This document shows positions 25,660 through 36,040 of a DNA stretch of 63,775 nucleotides, piece by piece. The notes below the pieces were generated by a model, which ran no database searches, had not been told where the DNA came from, and saw only the letters and a list, made by a program, of their open reading frames with translations. A program made the position numbers and the translations under genes. Position 1 is the first letter of the stretch; each line of letters starts with the position of its first letter. The DNA comes from Mesostigma viride (lineage: Eukaryota; Streptophyta; Mesostigmatophyceae; Mesostigmatales; Mesostigmataceae). The DNA is taken from the NCBI GenBank assembly GCA_009746045.1, contig RPFO01001820.1, positions 1 through 63,775 of the forward strand. Direction: 5' to 3'.

Positions 25660-25935
25660 CCGCGGCCGGGACTTAGCGATTTCGGGACTTAGCCATTTTC
25701 GGGACTTTGCGACATTGGGACTGTCCCGGCGTCCTGCTACTCTAACGTCATCGCGCGAGGCCGCGGCCGGGACTGTCTACTTGGGACTTAGCGTCCTACG
25801 TGTGCATGATGTTGAGACTTGAGACGGGGACATGCAGGCAAGGCTTTATTAATTAATAAAATGGTGTTAATCACAAGTCGCTATCTACATGTACACATGA
25901 TAGCCCCCGGGGCTATTCGATAGGATTGTCGCCGC
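25660..25935. other. Intergenic spacer with repeated GGGACTTAG motifs
   Basis: GGGACTTAGCGATTTCGG, GGGACTTAGCCATTTTCG and GGGACTTTGCGAC stand in series at about 25671-25715, and GGGACTTAGCGTCC at about 25784. GTGCATGATG and TTTATT (25845-25850 = AATAAA for the SET gene) follow. Nothing coding is seen. Confidence 0.5.
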
Positions 25936-27452
25936 TCAGCAGGAGCGGGCGGCGAGCAAGAGCTGGGCGGGCGTCAACCCGCGCGCGTGGTACGACGCGA
26001 CAGTGGGCCGGGCAATGGTTGTCTTCACGAGGGCCACGGCGCGAACCCACTGCGAACCGTCCGCGGCCGTTTCGGTCTCCAGGATGACGGAGCCGTGCCT
26101 CGCCCGGCCGAGTCCGCACTCGTTGAGGTCGTCGACGGACGGCATATAGGCCAGCGGGGTGGACGGAAAGTCCCGCAGGGGCACCAGTCCGATGGTACGG
26201 CCGATGGCGGCGCAGCGGGTGAAGATGGGCGCCGAAGTCGGCCCGTCGGGCTGGGCCAGCCACTCCTCTGGCCGGCCCAGGCGGGGCTTGAGCTCCGGGA
26301 TCTTCTCGACGCAACGGCCTTCCGAGTCCTCGTAACGCTTACCGACGAGGACGCACGCGGTGTCCTTCACGAGCGCCGCCACGACGCGCTGGGTCTGCGG
26401 CCCGAACGCGCGCCAGTCGCCTATGCGGGCCGAGAAGTCCGGCAGGGCGGACGGTGCGGGCAGGGCGGACGGAACGGACAGGACGGGCAGGGCGTACGGG
26501 ATTGAGGAGGACGGGATAGACACTCGGGCGGTCTGGACGGACGTCGGCGCGCTCGACGCGCTGGACTCCTGGCGCCGCGCCGTGCGAGGCCTCTTGGGCA
26601 CGGGGGGCTGCGCGGGCGCGTCGACCGTATCCGGCGCCTGGTTGAAGTAGCTGTCGCCGTAGTTGATGAGGAGTTCCTCCCCCTCGCGGATGTCCCTCAA
26701 GGCGTACACGCGGGAGGACAGCAACGCGTCATCGGGAGTCTTGAACTCGCAATTCTGAACCCCCCGTCCCTCGTGGTGGTTGATGAAGGCCGTTTCGTTG
26801 CAGTACGTGTCCGCCTCCAGGCACACCGCGTACGTCCGTCCGTCGAAGAGCGTCAGACGGTAGCATCCGTCCGTCTTCACCTGGGCGGACGACGTGTCCA
26901 GATCTCCGTCTGGCAGCCTGTAGTACCGCACCAGGGCGCCGCCGTACACCCCGAGCTCGTCTCCCGCCGCGAAGTCCCGGCCGGCGAACGCGCCGAACGG
27001 GCCGTGCGGGTCGTTAGCCGGGAGCGCCCTGACGCGGATCCGGTCGTTGAGGGAAGATTCGAGCATCCCGAGCTGGGCGCCCACTTCGAGCGTCGGGCAC
27101 CCCGGGGTCACGGGTGCCGACACGTACATTTTTAGCTGGCCGTTGCACCCGGTCATGGGGGCCAGGTGCAGCTCACGGGACAGGAACATCCGCCGGAACA
27201 GCTTGTGCGCGGCGCGCTCGTTCGCCTTGAATTCTTCTTCGTGTCGGGGGCGCTTGGCCTGCGTCGGGGAAGAAACGGGCGATCAGGCGCATGGGCAAAC
27301 AGGTGAGGGAAGAAACGGTGGGTCAGATCGTGTGTGATAACCAGGGAGACGGGGCGAAGGAAGCCGCGGTTCGAAGGGGAAGAATTGCTTACCGCGCGGA
27401 CCTTGGCGGCGGCGAGGGGGTTGGGGGAAGAAACGGTAGCAGCCGATGCCAT
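25936..27452 (-). CDS. Spliced SET-domain protein (lysine methyltransferase type)
   Basis: Exon 1 is 27452-27393 (MASAATVSSPNPLAAAKVRA) and exon 2 is 27258-25936, joined in phase 0 (AKRPRHEEEFKANERAAHKL...). The product has 460 residues. Residues ~94-225 form a SET domain: PFGAFAGRDFAAGDELGVYG, then the core CNETAFINHHEG (~173-184) matching the FINH cofactor-binding motif, and ALRDIREGEELLINYGDSYF with the E-L-x-x-x-Y-G signature (~205-225). The expected reaction is S-adenosylmethionine-dependent lysine methylation, for instance of histones. Chlorella viruses encode a comparable small SET enzyme. A basic PKRPRTARR (nuclear signal-like) and a Ser/Pro linker lead to a C-terminal domain (~292-460) shared with the neighbouring 24190 gene. 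No post-SET cysteine cluster is seen. Regulated by the dense CCAAT region upstream. Confidence 0.85.
27259..27392 (-). other. Spliceosomal intron, 134 bases
   Basis: GTAAGC donor and GACGCAG acceptor. It contains CAATTCTTCCCC and two GTTTCTTCCC motifs. The position near the 5' end and phase 0 match the introns of the 22774 and 25359 genes. Confidence 0.75.
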
Positions 27453-27569
27453 GGCAAAATAGAGAAGTGTGGGAGGCTAGCTGGGAGCTGGTTTGCTGGA
27501 GTGATGGTCGAAGGAATGACAAGACCCGGGTCCTGTGCCCACTATGTAGTCCTCGGGTGTCCGGCAGTT

Positions 27570-27925
27570 ACGGGATCGACGCACGGGAGCGATTGGCGAG
27601 ATCGACGGTGGGTGATTGGCCGGCGCGGACGGGCCTGGACGGACGTATCCACGGCACGCCAATCACGGGCACGCCAATCGGGCGAGCCAGTCCCGATCGG
27701 ACGGCTGCCAATCCCCCGGGCCGCCAATCGGACGAGCCAATCCCGTCCGGTGATTGGCCCTTATCTGGACGGACCTGGACGGGCGTATCCACGGCACGCC
27801 AATCGCGGATCCGCCAATCGGACGGGCCAATCTCGCCCGAGTGATTGGCCGGCCGCGATCGGGTCCCACAAGAGATAGGATGGTCGGATGCGTGCCACGT
27901 GGCGAATGTTGATTGGCCGGCGTCT
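27570..27925. promoter_or_regulatory. Array of 13 GCCAATC/GATTGGC boxes in a divergent promoter
   Basis: Between the SET gene (minus) and the 28064 gene (plus), the heptamer GCCAATC or its inverse GATTGGC occurs 13 times in about 340 bases, in both orientations. This is the consensus of the CCAAT-binding NF-Y complex. Parts of the array are duplicated (GGACGTATCCACGGCACGCC and GGGCGTATCCACGGCACGCC). TATA-like boxes flank it: CTACATAGT near 27545 (minus) and GGGTATAAG at 27955 (plus). Confidence 0.75.
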
Positions 27926-27954
27926 GATCGCCCATCGCGCCATCCCGTCCGACG

Positions 27955-27962
27955 GGTATAAG
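27955..27962 (+). promoter_or_regulatory. TATA box of the 28064 gene
   Basis: GGTATAAG about 105 bases before the ATG, the same distance as in the minus-strand units. The leader holds CCCATTCTTCTCC, the block's leader motif, about 22 bases before the ATG. Confidence 0.6.
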
Positions 27963-28063
27963 TTCTTGGGGGGTGTTCGGATCTCGTCACCAAGCTCTCC
28001 GCTCTCCGCAGCTCGACCAAAACCCGCAACCCTCCCCCCATTCTTCTCCAAAGCCCCCCAAAA

Positions 28064-28513
28064 ATGGCCCCACGCACCAAGGAGTCCGCCCGCAGGCAGG
28101 CGAATTATTCCATCACGGGACGCTTCCTGGCCGAGCCATGGCGCAACCATCCTCTCGTCACGAAATCATTCGAGGATGAATTCGCAGCGTTCGCCGAAAC
28201 GCTGGAAGAACTCCCTATTCCTCCCTCAGGCCAGAGGGTGGATATCGTCGAGGTGGACGCTGGCTCTTCCGCCGCGTCGCCCGTAAAGTCGTTCTACGAC
28301 CTCCAGAGGGTCGTTTCGGCCCTTCGTTTTGCCCGCGCCGCGAAGAGGGCACGGGTGAACGCGCCGATTGTCGCTGGCGATGCGCCGGTTGACGGCGATG
28401 TGGCGGGCGCAAGTGACGCTCGGCCCAAGTCTCCACGCGTTGACGTGGATTGTGAGTTGGTCGGCGAGATCGTGACGGCCGCCAGTGGCGAGAAATTTGT
28501 TGTCGCCGAGTGA
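28064..28513 (+). CDS. Small protein of unknown function
   Basis: A 149-residue intact ORF from an ATG (MAPRTKESARRQANYSITGR). The N-terminal half is mixed alpha (FLAEPWRNHPLVTKSF, DEFAAFAETLEELPIPPSG). The middle carries SFYDLQRVVSALRFARAAKR, an amphipathic basic helix. The C-terminal third is acidic/Ala-rich (AGDAPVDGDVAGASDARPKS) and ends IVTAASGEKFVVAE. It is the only plus-strand gene of the spliced-gene block and shares the CCAAT array with the SET gene. AATAAA lies at 28579-28584. No family is recognised. Confidence 0.6.
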   Translation: MAPRTKESARRQANYSITGRFLAEPWRNHPLVTKSFEDEFAAFAETLEELPIPPSGQRVDIVEVDAGSSAASPVKSFYDLQRVVSALRFARAAKRARVNAPIVAGDAPVDGDVAGASDARPKSPRVDVDCELVGEIVTAASGEKFVVAE

Positions 28514-28584
28514 AGAATGTACCCTGGAAATCCCGACTGACGGGATCCACGGAGGCCGTTAAATGAAATTGATTGAATAATAAA

Positions 28585-28896
28585 GCAATTGTCACCCCAT
28601 TCTTGTGTGAATGCATGTCCACGTAGATAGGATCGCGCGGAATCCATGATGGCATGACAAGTGGCATGTTCATAGAGATCCTAGATTCTGTTCAGGCTGT
28701 TCAGGCAATCCGATTCCCGCTGACGTCATTGTTGACCATGATGCAATATAGGATTTTGCGACGGAAAACGGCCACGTGGCACGCGCGGAAGTAGCGTGTA
28801 GTGTATCCAGGGTACGGATCACGGAATCGAAAGAGTACGGCCCAAAAAAAAATATCTAAAGCGCATAGTATAAAATGAAGAATCTCAGATACGGTG
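28585..28896. other. Spacer before the terminal palindrome
   Basis: About 310 bases with no gene. GCCACGTGGC (about 28772) and an A-run (AAAAAAAAATATC, about 28842) are the only marked features. Confidence 0.4.
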
Positions 28897-29241
28897 GATC
28901 CTGGGATGTCCAGGGAGGTGTCAGAGATCCGAATATTCGATCGTAACCGTCGCCTGAACAGGATATGGGACGTCCAGGGACCCTTGGGTGTACGGACATG
29001 ACGTCATCTGCTGACGTCAGCACGCCGAGTCGTCGAGTGGTGACGTCACCAGGTGCCTCCCTGGGCGGGCTTTCTCCGCTGGCACCAGGTGACGTCACCA
29101 CTCGACGACTCGGCGTGCTGACGTCAGCAGATGACGTCATGTCCGTACACCCAAGGGTCCCTGGACGTCCCAGATCCTGTTCAGGCGACGGTTACGATCG
29201 AATATTCGGATCTCTGACACCTCCCTGGACATCCCAGGATC
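28897..29241. repeat. 345-bp near-perfect palindrome with six TGACGTCA sites
   Basis: Arms of ~160 bases from GATCCTGGGATGTCC inward to GTGACGTCACC are inverted copies with about two mismatches, around a ~23-base GC-rich loop. Each arm has three TGACGTCA palindromes (28999, 29012, 29041 and mirror sites 29090, 29119, 29132). The right arm ends exactly at 29241, where retroelement A's LTR begins. It could be a terminal hairpin of an integrated DNA element or a foldback repeat. Confidence 0.9.
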
Positions 29242-29895
29242 AGTTAGCATATTGGGGCACCAATGTGCTAGATGGATGCAGGTTGAGGAGACCTTTCCAA
29301 CGCCGTGTCAACCGCCTAGAACAGACAAGGGACTAGAAAGTTATCAAGTCCCGAAGTACTGCCGACCGGTGGGCGAGGGCGGGGCACGCTCAGGGCATAG
29401 TGGACAGGACACGTGGCAGGCCGTGCCTGCACAGGCTTAGCCTGTACACTCACGTGACTGGGACACAGTGTACTGAGGGCTCAACGGTACTGTGGCTAGT
29501 AGAAGCAAGTAACCAGCCAGCAGGTCTGCAAGGATGTAAGTCCTTGCAGGACTGTGGCAGGTCCTGTGCTGTCCTAGACACAGGATAGCCAGAGATTCCT
29601 GTATGCTGCCTGCAACGAGGATGCAGGGCAGCGATACGAGGCTCTGGCAATGTAGCGTTGCCCAGCGTTGCTCATGACCGAGGAACAAGGATGGAACGAG
29701 GTTGCATATAGCTCGAGGCTCAACGAGGCAACGAGCGTCTTCACACACGAACCTTGGTCGTCACGACGAGTGGCGAGCCTATCGAGGGTCGTAGGCCTGG
29801 TGTGAGGATAAAGGTTGCTAGCCAGCAGCCTAGGGTCATTCCAGCCGGCAAGGACCAGGAGCTCACAAGCTCTGCTGACGAGTTGCTGCGCAAAT
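29242..29895 (+). repeat. 5' LTR of element A
   Basis: 654 bases, nearly identical to 36978-37631. Starts AGTTAGCATATTGG, ends GCTGCGCAAAT. Minus ORFs inside it (FAQQLVSRACELLVLAGW) are shadows. Confidence 0.85.
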
Positions 29896-29918
29896 CGTAC
29901 TATTGCTTCCACGCTTTC

Positions 29919-30898
29919 ATGTCTGGTTCATCGTCAAGCAGCCACGGTGCTGGTGAGGCGAACGAGCAGAGAGACGCGCAAGCGTTTTTCCCCTACCGTA
30001 ACCAAGCAAACGCTCCAACATTCGTGCAAGCGGCCTACGTAGCGAGGCACTTGGCAGAAGAGGGGTGGGTGGCGGTGAGTGGGGGAGGCAGCAGGCCAGC
30101 GGCGGCGGACCCGATTATACAACGGGCTCGCGTCGTGATTTCTCCAGGTGAGACGGGGCGAGTGGCGGTGGAAGAGTTGGTGCGCATTCGGACGCGCTAG
30201 CTGAAACTGCTAATCGTGTGGAGGTCGCTTATCAGGGCGCCCATATCACGCTAGCCGGTCTCGACCTAGCCAGGGAGGCGCTTAGCCAGATTGTGGCAAC
30301 AGCGCTCGGCAGCACCCGACTGTTTAACCACTGGGTGGCGACAGCAGTGCTAGGAGAGGGGGTACCAGACGCCGACATCATCCGGAACGCGCGTGCTCGG
30401 GAGACGGTGAATCCTTGGAGCACGGCGGAGGTATTTGCCCAAACCATTGAGAATCTTGTTGCTGTCCTTTTGCAAGAGTCGAGAGGGTACGCAGACAGGT
30501 TCTATATTACCACGCAGCCTTTCGGAGTGTACTCCAGGCTTGATACACCGAGGCCGGAAACCACCACTGCGTGGGGTCCGGAGGTGGAGATTGTCACGGG
30601 GGTCGAGAAGACGCCTGAAGACGTCCATTTTGAGTGGACTGACAAGCCAGAGGGCTCCGTCAAGCGCTCAGCCCAGCAGATAAACGAGGGCGACGGCACT
30701 ACCGAGACCTACGAGGCAAGGCAGAGAGCTGATCTGCATATCCCTCGTGAGGTGACTCACGAGTACGATCGTTACGGCCGAGGCGAGCAGAACGAGCTTG
30801 TCGGCGGCGGTAAGCGGTGGGTACGCGATCTTGCTTGGCATCGCAACCCAGGTGAGACACAACATCCAGTCGAACGCAAGGAGACGGGCGACCTGTGA
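29919..30898 (+). pseudogene. Extra ORF between LTR and gag of element A (ORF0), one frameshift
   Basis: An ATG 24 bases after the LTR opens MSGSSSSSHGAGEANEQRD ... VARHLAEEGWVAVSGGG and stops at 30200. The protein-like reading continues in another frame from about 30185 (DALAETANRVEVAYQGAH ... LAREALSQIVATALGSTR) to 30898. Together that is ~320 residues with one indel. It is not gag-like, has no zinc knuckle, and I do not recognise it. Element C has an unrelated-looking ORF (52028-52738) in the same place. The role is unknown; an accessory or envelope-like role has no support. Confidence 0.45.
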
Positions 30899-31203
30899 CC
30901 TGCGTGCTGGGAGAGTTTAACCCAGACCTCCAGATTGTCGCAGAGGCAGCAGCAGCCATACCGGTTGCTGAGGGTGTTGAGCAGCGTCCAGACCGTGAGG
31001 AGGGGCAGGCGAGTGCAAGCCAGGAGGCGGCCTCGTCTGGAGTAAGTGCGTGAGCCTGAGTGGGTTCCAGCAGCCATATCTGCGTGTGTTTCTGTGGTAT
31101 TCTATAATGCTTCGTAACACGCGCGGGGCGGCAGCGGGAGCGGGGCGGGAGCGGGGGATGGCGGGGTGAGGCAAGGGCAGACACGGGAGGCCCCGCCAAC
31201 GTC

Positions 31204-32451
31204 GTGCCAGAGGGACAGGCAATCCCAACGGCAGAGGGCGTCAATGGCAGGAGGGCATCCAACCGGAAGAGGAAAGAGGTGGCACAAGGGGAGGAGCGTG
31301 CAGGGTGGCCAACCGACGGCGTGGTGCTGACGGGGGAGGGCCAGAATGATGCTGAACGTCAAGCACCTGGTAAGAGACCATGTGTGCCTGCGTCTGGTGT
31401 TCCTGCAGCTATGTTCCTGCGCCATTAGCACCAGTAGGAGCTGCTGTCATTGGCAGTGACCCTCGTGCTTTGCCTGGGACTAGACCTCATATGAGTGCTG
31501 TGGCTGTGATGAATGGCCAGAAGCCTCTCAAGCCTCCTGTGGGACAGGAAGAGCTAGACAAGTGGTTGGAGGATATGGAGCTAGTTTCATGCTCTGTAGA
31601 TCCCACTGTCAACCTTGTGCAGGTATTCCACACATCCACGACTAATAGGGATTCAAGTGAGCGTGTGAGGGACAAGGCTAGGCAGCTGTCAAGGACAAGC
31701 TGACTTGGTCTCAGTTCCTAGAGGGCCTACGTCAGGAGTTTCTGATAAGGTACTCAACCTCACTAATCACTATAAGCTCAGCTATGATACCTTTGAGATC
31801 AAGGGCACAATAGCTGAGGAGCTGCAGCGGCTCACACGCATCAGGGAGAAGGGGGCCAAGCATGGCTTCAATCTGACTGATAGAGCAGTGGCAGATTACT
31901 TCCTGGATCGCATGGGGCTGAGTGTGGATGGGAGAAATGCAGCTAGGATGTTTGCTGATCAGACAGATGGGACGTGGCCAGCCTTGCAAAAGGTTATTTT
32001 CAATATCCGTCCATCTGACAATGCTGCTTGCAAGGCAATCCAGGTGACTGGTGCCCCTTCAGCCTCCGCTCATCAGGTCCATGGTGACGCCCCTGGGCAG
32101 GGTGCTCAGGGAGAAACCAGACCTAGTAGGCGTCAGAGGGCTAACAGGCGCAGGCAGAATGGTAACCAGGGTGGCAAGGGCCAGCAGCAGGGATCCAAAG
32201 GCAAGGGTCAGCAGCAGGCTGGTGGTCACCAGGGTGGTCAGCAGAACAAGGGTGGCCAAGGGCAAGGCAAGAGCCAGGGCCAGGGCACCCAGGCCAGTCA
32301 GAGCAGCCAGAACCAGGGTGGCCTGAAGAAGGCTGCTGCTGGGAAGGATGACAAATGCTTTGGATGTGGCAGGACGGGTCATTGGCGACGTGACTGCCCA
32401 GACCAGGCCAAGTCTGCTGGAGCAGGCTCTGGCCAGGTGGGTAAGCCATGA
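31204..32451 (+). pseudogene. gag of element A, two frameshifts
   Basis: Gag is readable through three segments: about 31204-31420, 31430-31690 (MSAVAVMNGQKPLKPPVGQ) and 31705-32451 (YKLSYDTFEIKGTIAEELQR ... REKGAKHGFNLTDRAVADY). The last part matches element C gag (AHGFNVADNIALTNWLK). A Gln/Gly-rich basic linker precedes one CCHC knuckle, CFGCGRTGHWRRDC. The TGA at 32449-32451 is followed by CTT, and the frame then stays open into pol, as in element C. The two frame breaks make it inactive as it stands. Confidence 0.7.
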
Positions 32452-35400
32452 CTTGAGATGTTGTCCCCTGTAAATAGTCAATCACCCCTAGTGGGACGAA
32501 CAGTTGTACATAGTAATGGGGGTGTCCCTCTTGTGCAGCAGCAAGGGGTTGGGAATGATGAGGTGCTTCCACTCAATGATTGCAATAACGCTGCTGCAGC
32601 AGTGGAATTCCCTGTGCCTGTGGCAGGTGCAGGGTCTCCAGTTGTTGGGGTTGACTCTGGGAGTCAAGCCGCCAGACTGGAAGGACCTGCAGCTTCTGTG
32701 GGAACCGGGGCTGGCTCTGGGAGCCGAGCTACCTTGGAGGAGGTCCCTGGAGCAAGAGAACAGCAGGTGGGTCGTGCTATCCCAAGCACACAGTCTTTGT
32801 CACGTTCCTCTCTGTGCAGCCAGGCTGACAGGGGGTTGAGCTATGCTCAGGCTGGAAACACTCTACACCATATCTTTGGCCTCTAAGCAGGCAGAGATGT
32901 TTGCTTGGAAGATTGGCAAGGAGCCTTTGCTAGAGGCCTGCAGTGCAGCTGCTCAGAATTGTGTCTGTCAGGAGAATGCTGTTCGCCTCCCACAGTCCCA
33001 TGCCAGAGAACCTGCTAGAGAGCGGGGGGATATCCAGGTGGACATCCAACACATCAGGGGCATGTATCTGTTGGTGGGGGTGGATAGGTTTAGCAGATAT
33101 AGGTTGCTGACCATTCTTCCTGGAATGCAGGAGCATCAGCTGTTGATGGGTCTCCAGTCTTTGTTGCCAGGCTTTGGGGTGTACACCAAGGTGCAAGCTG
33201 ACTTGCAGTTTGACTGCTTGATCAAGCTGGCTGACCAGCTTCCTTGTAAGTTGGTAGTGGTCCCTAGGGAATCCCATGGGCAGCAGGGAGCTGTAGAGAG
33301 ATCTATACGTGAAGTAAAAACAGTGGTGCTAGCAGCTAGGAGTGTGCCTGTTGTGGCATCAGCTCTAGAGAAAGCAGCTTGGTGTAAGGGGATTGAGGAG
33401 CAGCTTAACCACAGGGTAACCTATTACTATGATGGTGTGGCAGTCTCTCCCCTGGCATTGCAGTTTGGTATGCTATCACAGGACGTGGTGGCAGCCTGCC
33501 TGAAGAAGGCAGACAGGGTGTTTTCCAGATTGAGGCGTAAGGACAAGGGTTGGAAAATGCTGAGGCCCCAGGTGGGACTGAGGGTCAGGATGTGGAAGGA
33601 ACCGTCATTACCAGGCAAGCGTGGCAAGTGGCAAGATGGGCAGGTAACCCATGTTGAGAAGCTAACCATTCTTGTCTGGTGGCTTTGGAGAGTAATCCCA
33701 AGCACGTGTACAGGCTATCCTGGGCTCACGTCAAGGAGAGAAGGCCAACTGCAATCTGGCCTGAAGACGGCCCTGATCCTCCCTTGGAGGGAGATGAGCA
33801 GGATGAGAGCCAGGCAGCAGATGCTAACCCACCATGCTTGGATTATGGTCTGTCCTGGATGGATGAGGGTGAGCAGGAGTCTGCTGAGACGTCTGTCACA
33901 AGGCCAGAGGTGGCCAGGGCTGCACCACAGTCCAGGGGGCTGCTTATGGCGGACATCATTCGAGCTCTGCAGAACAGCAAGCGTGATCCCAAGGTATCTA
34001 AGCTCACGGGATGGGGGTCATGTGGGGCACCAGCACTAGAAGTGGATACCAACTCACAGGTGTCCATTCTAAGGGTAGAGGATGCTGCAGGCTTGCAGTG
34101 GTCATCCCCTAGCTGCCTAGCTGTGTCTGATTTCTCTGGGAATGTGTCCATGAAGATCTTGGGAGAAGTGAGTGTGCCTATCCTGGGGGTGCCCACCACG
34201 TTCAGTGTGGTTGAAGGGTATCAGGGGCCTGCCATTCTAGGTCAGAACTTCTTGTGCTTACCAGGGGTGAGGATATCCTCTGAGGAGCTAGCATTAGAAG
34301 GGCAGGGCCGCCTTCCCTTGCAGAGATATCGCTACTCCCAGGGTCTTAGTGTGGCTGTAAGGGCTGTGAGGGGTCTAGAGGCAGAGGGTCCTGATACAAA
34401 GGAGCCCATTGCTGGGGACCTGCTGATCCTCCCTACTACGTTTGACCCACGTGAGTTGGGTGTGCAGAGGTACCAGATCCCAGGAACGAGTCCTGTACCT
34501 TGGCGCAAGCTAGTGGAGATGATGCAAAGCCCCAAGATGGCTAAGGCATGGACTCTTGGCTTTGTTGCTTCTGGGCATGAGTGGATAGTTGCCAACTGTG
34601 CAGAGCCTGTGGATGTCCTCCCTGAGGATCACCAGCTGCTCAGGTTGATGTTTGTCCTCAAGCTCAAGGAGGTAGATGGCGTGCAGGTGCCACATGTTAG
34701 ACCAGTTGTGACTGAGTACCATGGCACTGGACAGTTAGCAGATGAGGAGCTTTACACACCAGGGATGCTGCATGATACATGGAGGATTTTGTTGTGCATT
34801 TATTTGTCTTTTCTGCAGAAGGGGATACCCTATAGCTCTGTGTTGGTAGATTTCAAGAGGGCTTTTCTTAAGGGTGATCAGCAGGAAGCACAGGATACTT
34901 GGCGCACAATACCCCCTTTCTTTGTTAAGGTGCCTGCAGTGTGGAGGGCAGAGCTGAAGACGAGGTATTTGAGGATTCTCAAAGGCGTGGAAGGCCTTAG
35001 ATCGAGTCCCATCATCTGGAGGAAGAGCTTGGAGAAGTACCTCAGGTCTGTCTGTGGTCTCTCAGTCTCTCCAGTTGATCCTTGTCTGTTTCAGGGTAGC
35101 TATGAGGGGCTGCCAGCGTTTGCCTCCCTGCATGGTGATGATCTGCATCTCCTGGGCCATCCCACTTGGCAAGAGTTGACTCTGGCCAGGATCCAGAAAC
35201 GGTTTGAACTGGGTAAGATCCAGTACATGGTTGAGAATGAGCCCATGGTGTTTTGTGGAATGCAGGCGACCTTGGTCCATCAGCAGGGTACATGGTCCAT
35301 CCAGCTGGAGGGTGGTAAGGATTATCCTCAGCAGATCATAGATGCCTTGCAGGAGCCCATCACCCAGGCCAGATGTGCAACAATACGAGGTATGTTGGCA

Positions 35401-36040
35401 TGGCTGGCCAGCATTTGTGCTCCTGACCTGTTGGTACTGAGTCGGTTGACCGATTCCCAACTGGTTGAGGTGGGTGCTGAGAGAGTGGTAGAGGCTGTTC
35501 GCATGTCTCCCCCTCTCATGCTGGGTCCTTTGGATTTGTACAGGCCTTTTGACATGATGCTCTATGTGGACAGTTCTATGGATAGTAGGAAGGTCACAGA
35601 GGTCAGGGGCCGTGCAGCAGCATTAATATCCCTGGTGCAGGAACAGTCCTCTCTGGTCTGCTGGTACAGTCGGTTGCAAAAGGGTAACTCCCAGCAGTGA
35701 CATTGCTGAGTGCAGGGCAATCTGTGAAGGGCTTCATACTGCTCTTTACTTGAGGGAGCTATTTTACCAGCTATGTCAAGTGGCTTCCTGTCGGTTGCAG
35801 ATGCACACACTGGTAAGAACTGACAGCATGGGCATGGTGCAGTTTGTGCACAGGCAGCTGGCCAGGAGCAGGGACCTTGATTATTTGTTGCTCAAGGAAA
35901 TGTCTTGCTTAGCTAACATTGAACATGTGGCTGGCGTGGACAACCCTGCAGATGCTCTCACCAAGCTGGAGGAGAAGGCTGAGCTGCAATACCCTTTGCT
36001 TCGTGGGCTCATGGCCTCCAAGGGGGGAGGGCCAGAGTAG
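32452..36040 (+). pseudogene. pol of element A: INT-PR-RT-RNaseH, three frameshifts
   Basis: In frame with the gag end, pol opens after the TGA and runs to about 32880 (LHHIFG). It then continues in other frames: integrase 32880-33660 (VDIQHIRGMYLLVGVDRFSR; second D at QADLQFD; E at HGQQGAVERSIREVK), then 33679-35700. This last part holds a retropepsin-like ALEVDTNSQVSIL ... GPAILGQNFL after integrase. Reverse transcriptase follows (VDFKRAFLKGD; LKGVEGLRSSPIIWRKSL; FASLHGDDLHLL), then RNase H start YVDSSMDSRKV. RNase H ends in a third frame at 35750-36040 (RTDSMGMVQFVH, AGVDNPADALTK). Breaks near 32880, 33660 and 35690 mark decay. The domain order matches element C. Confidence 0.8.
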
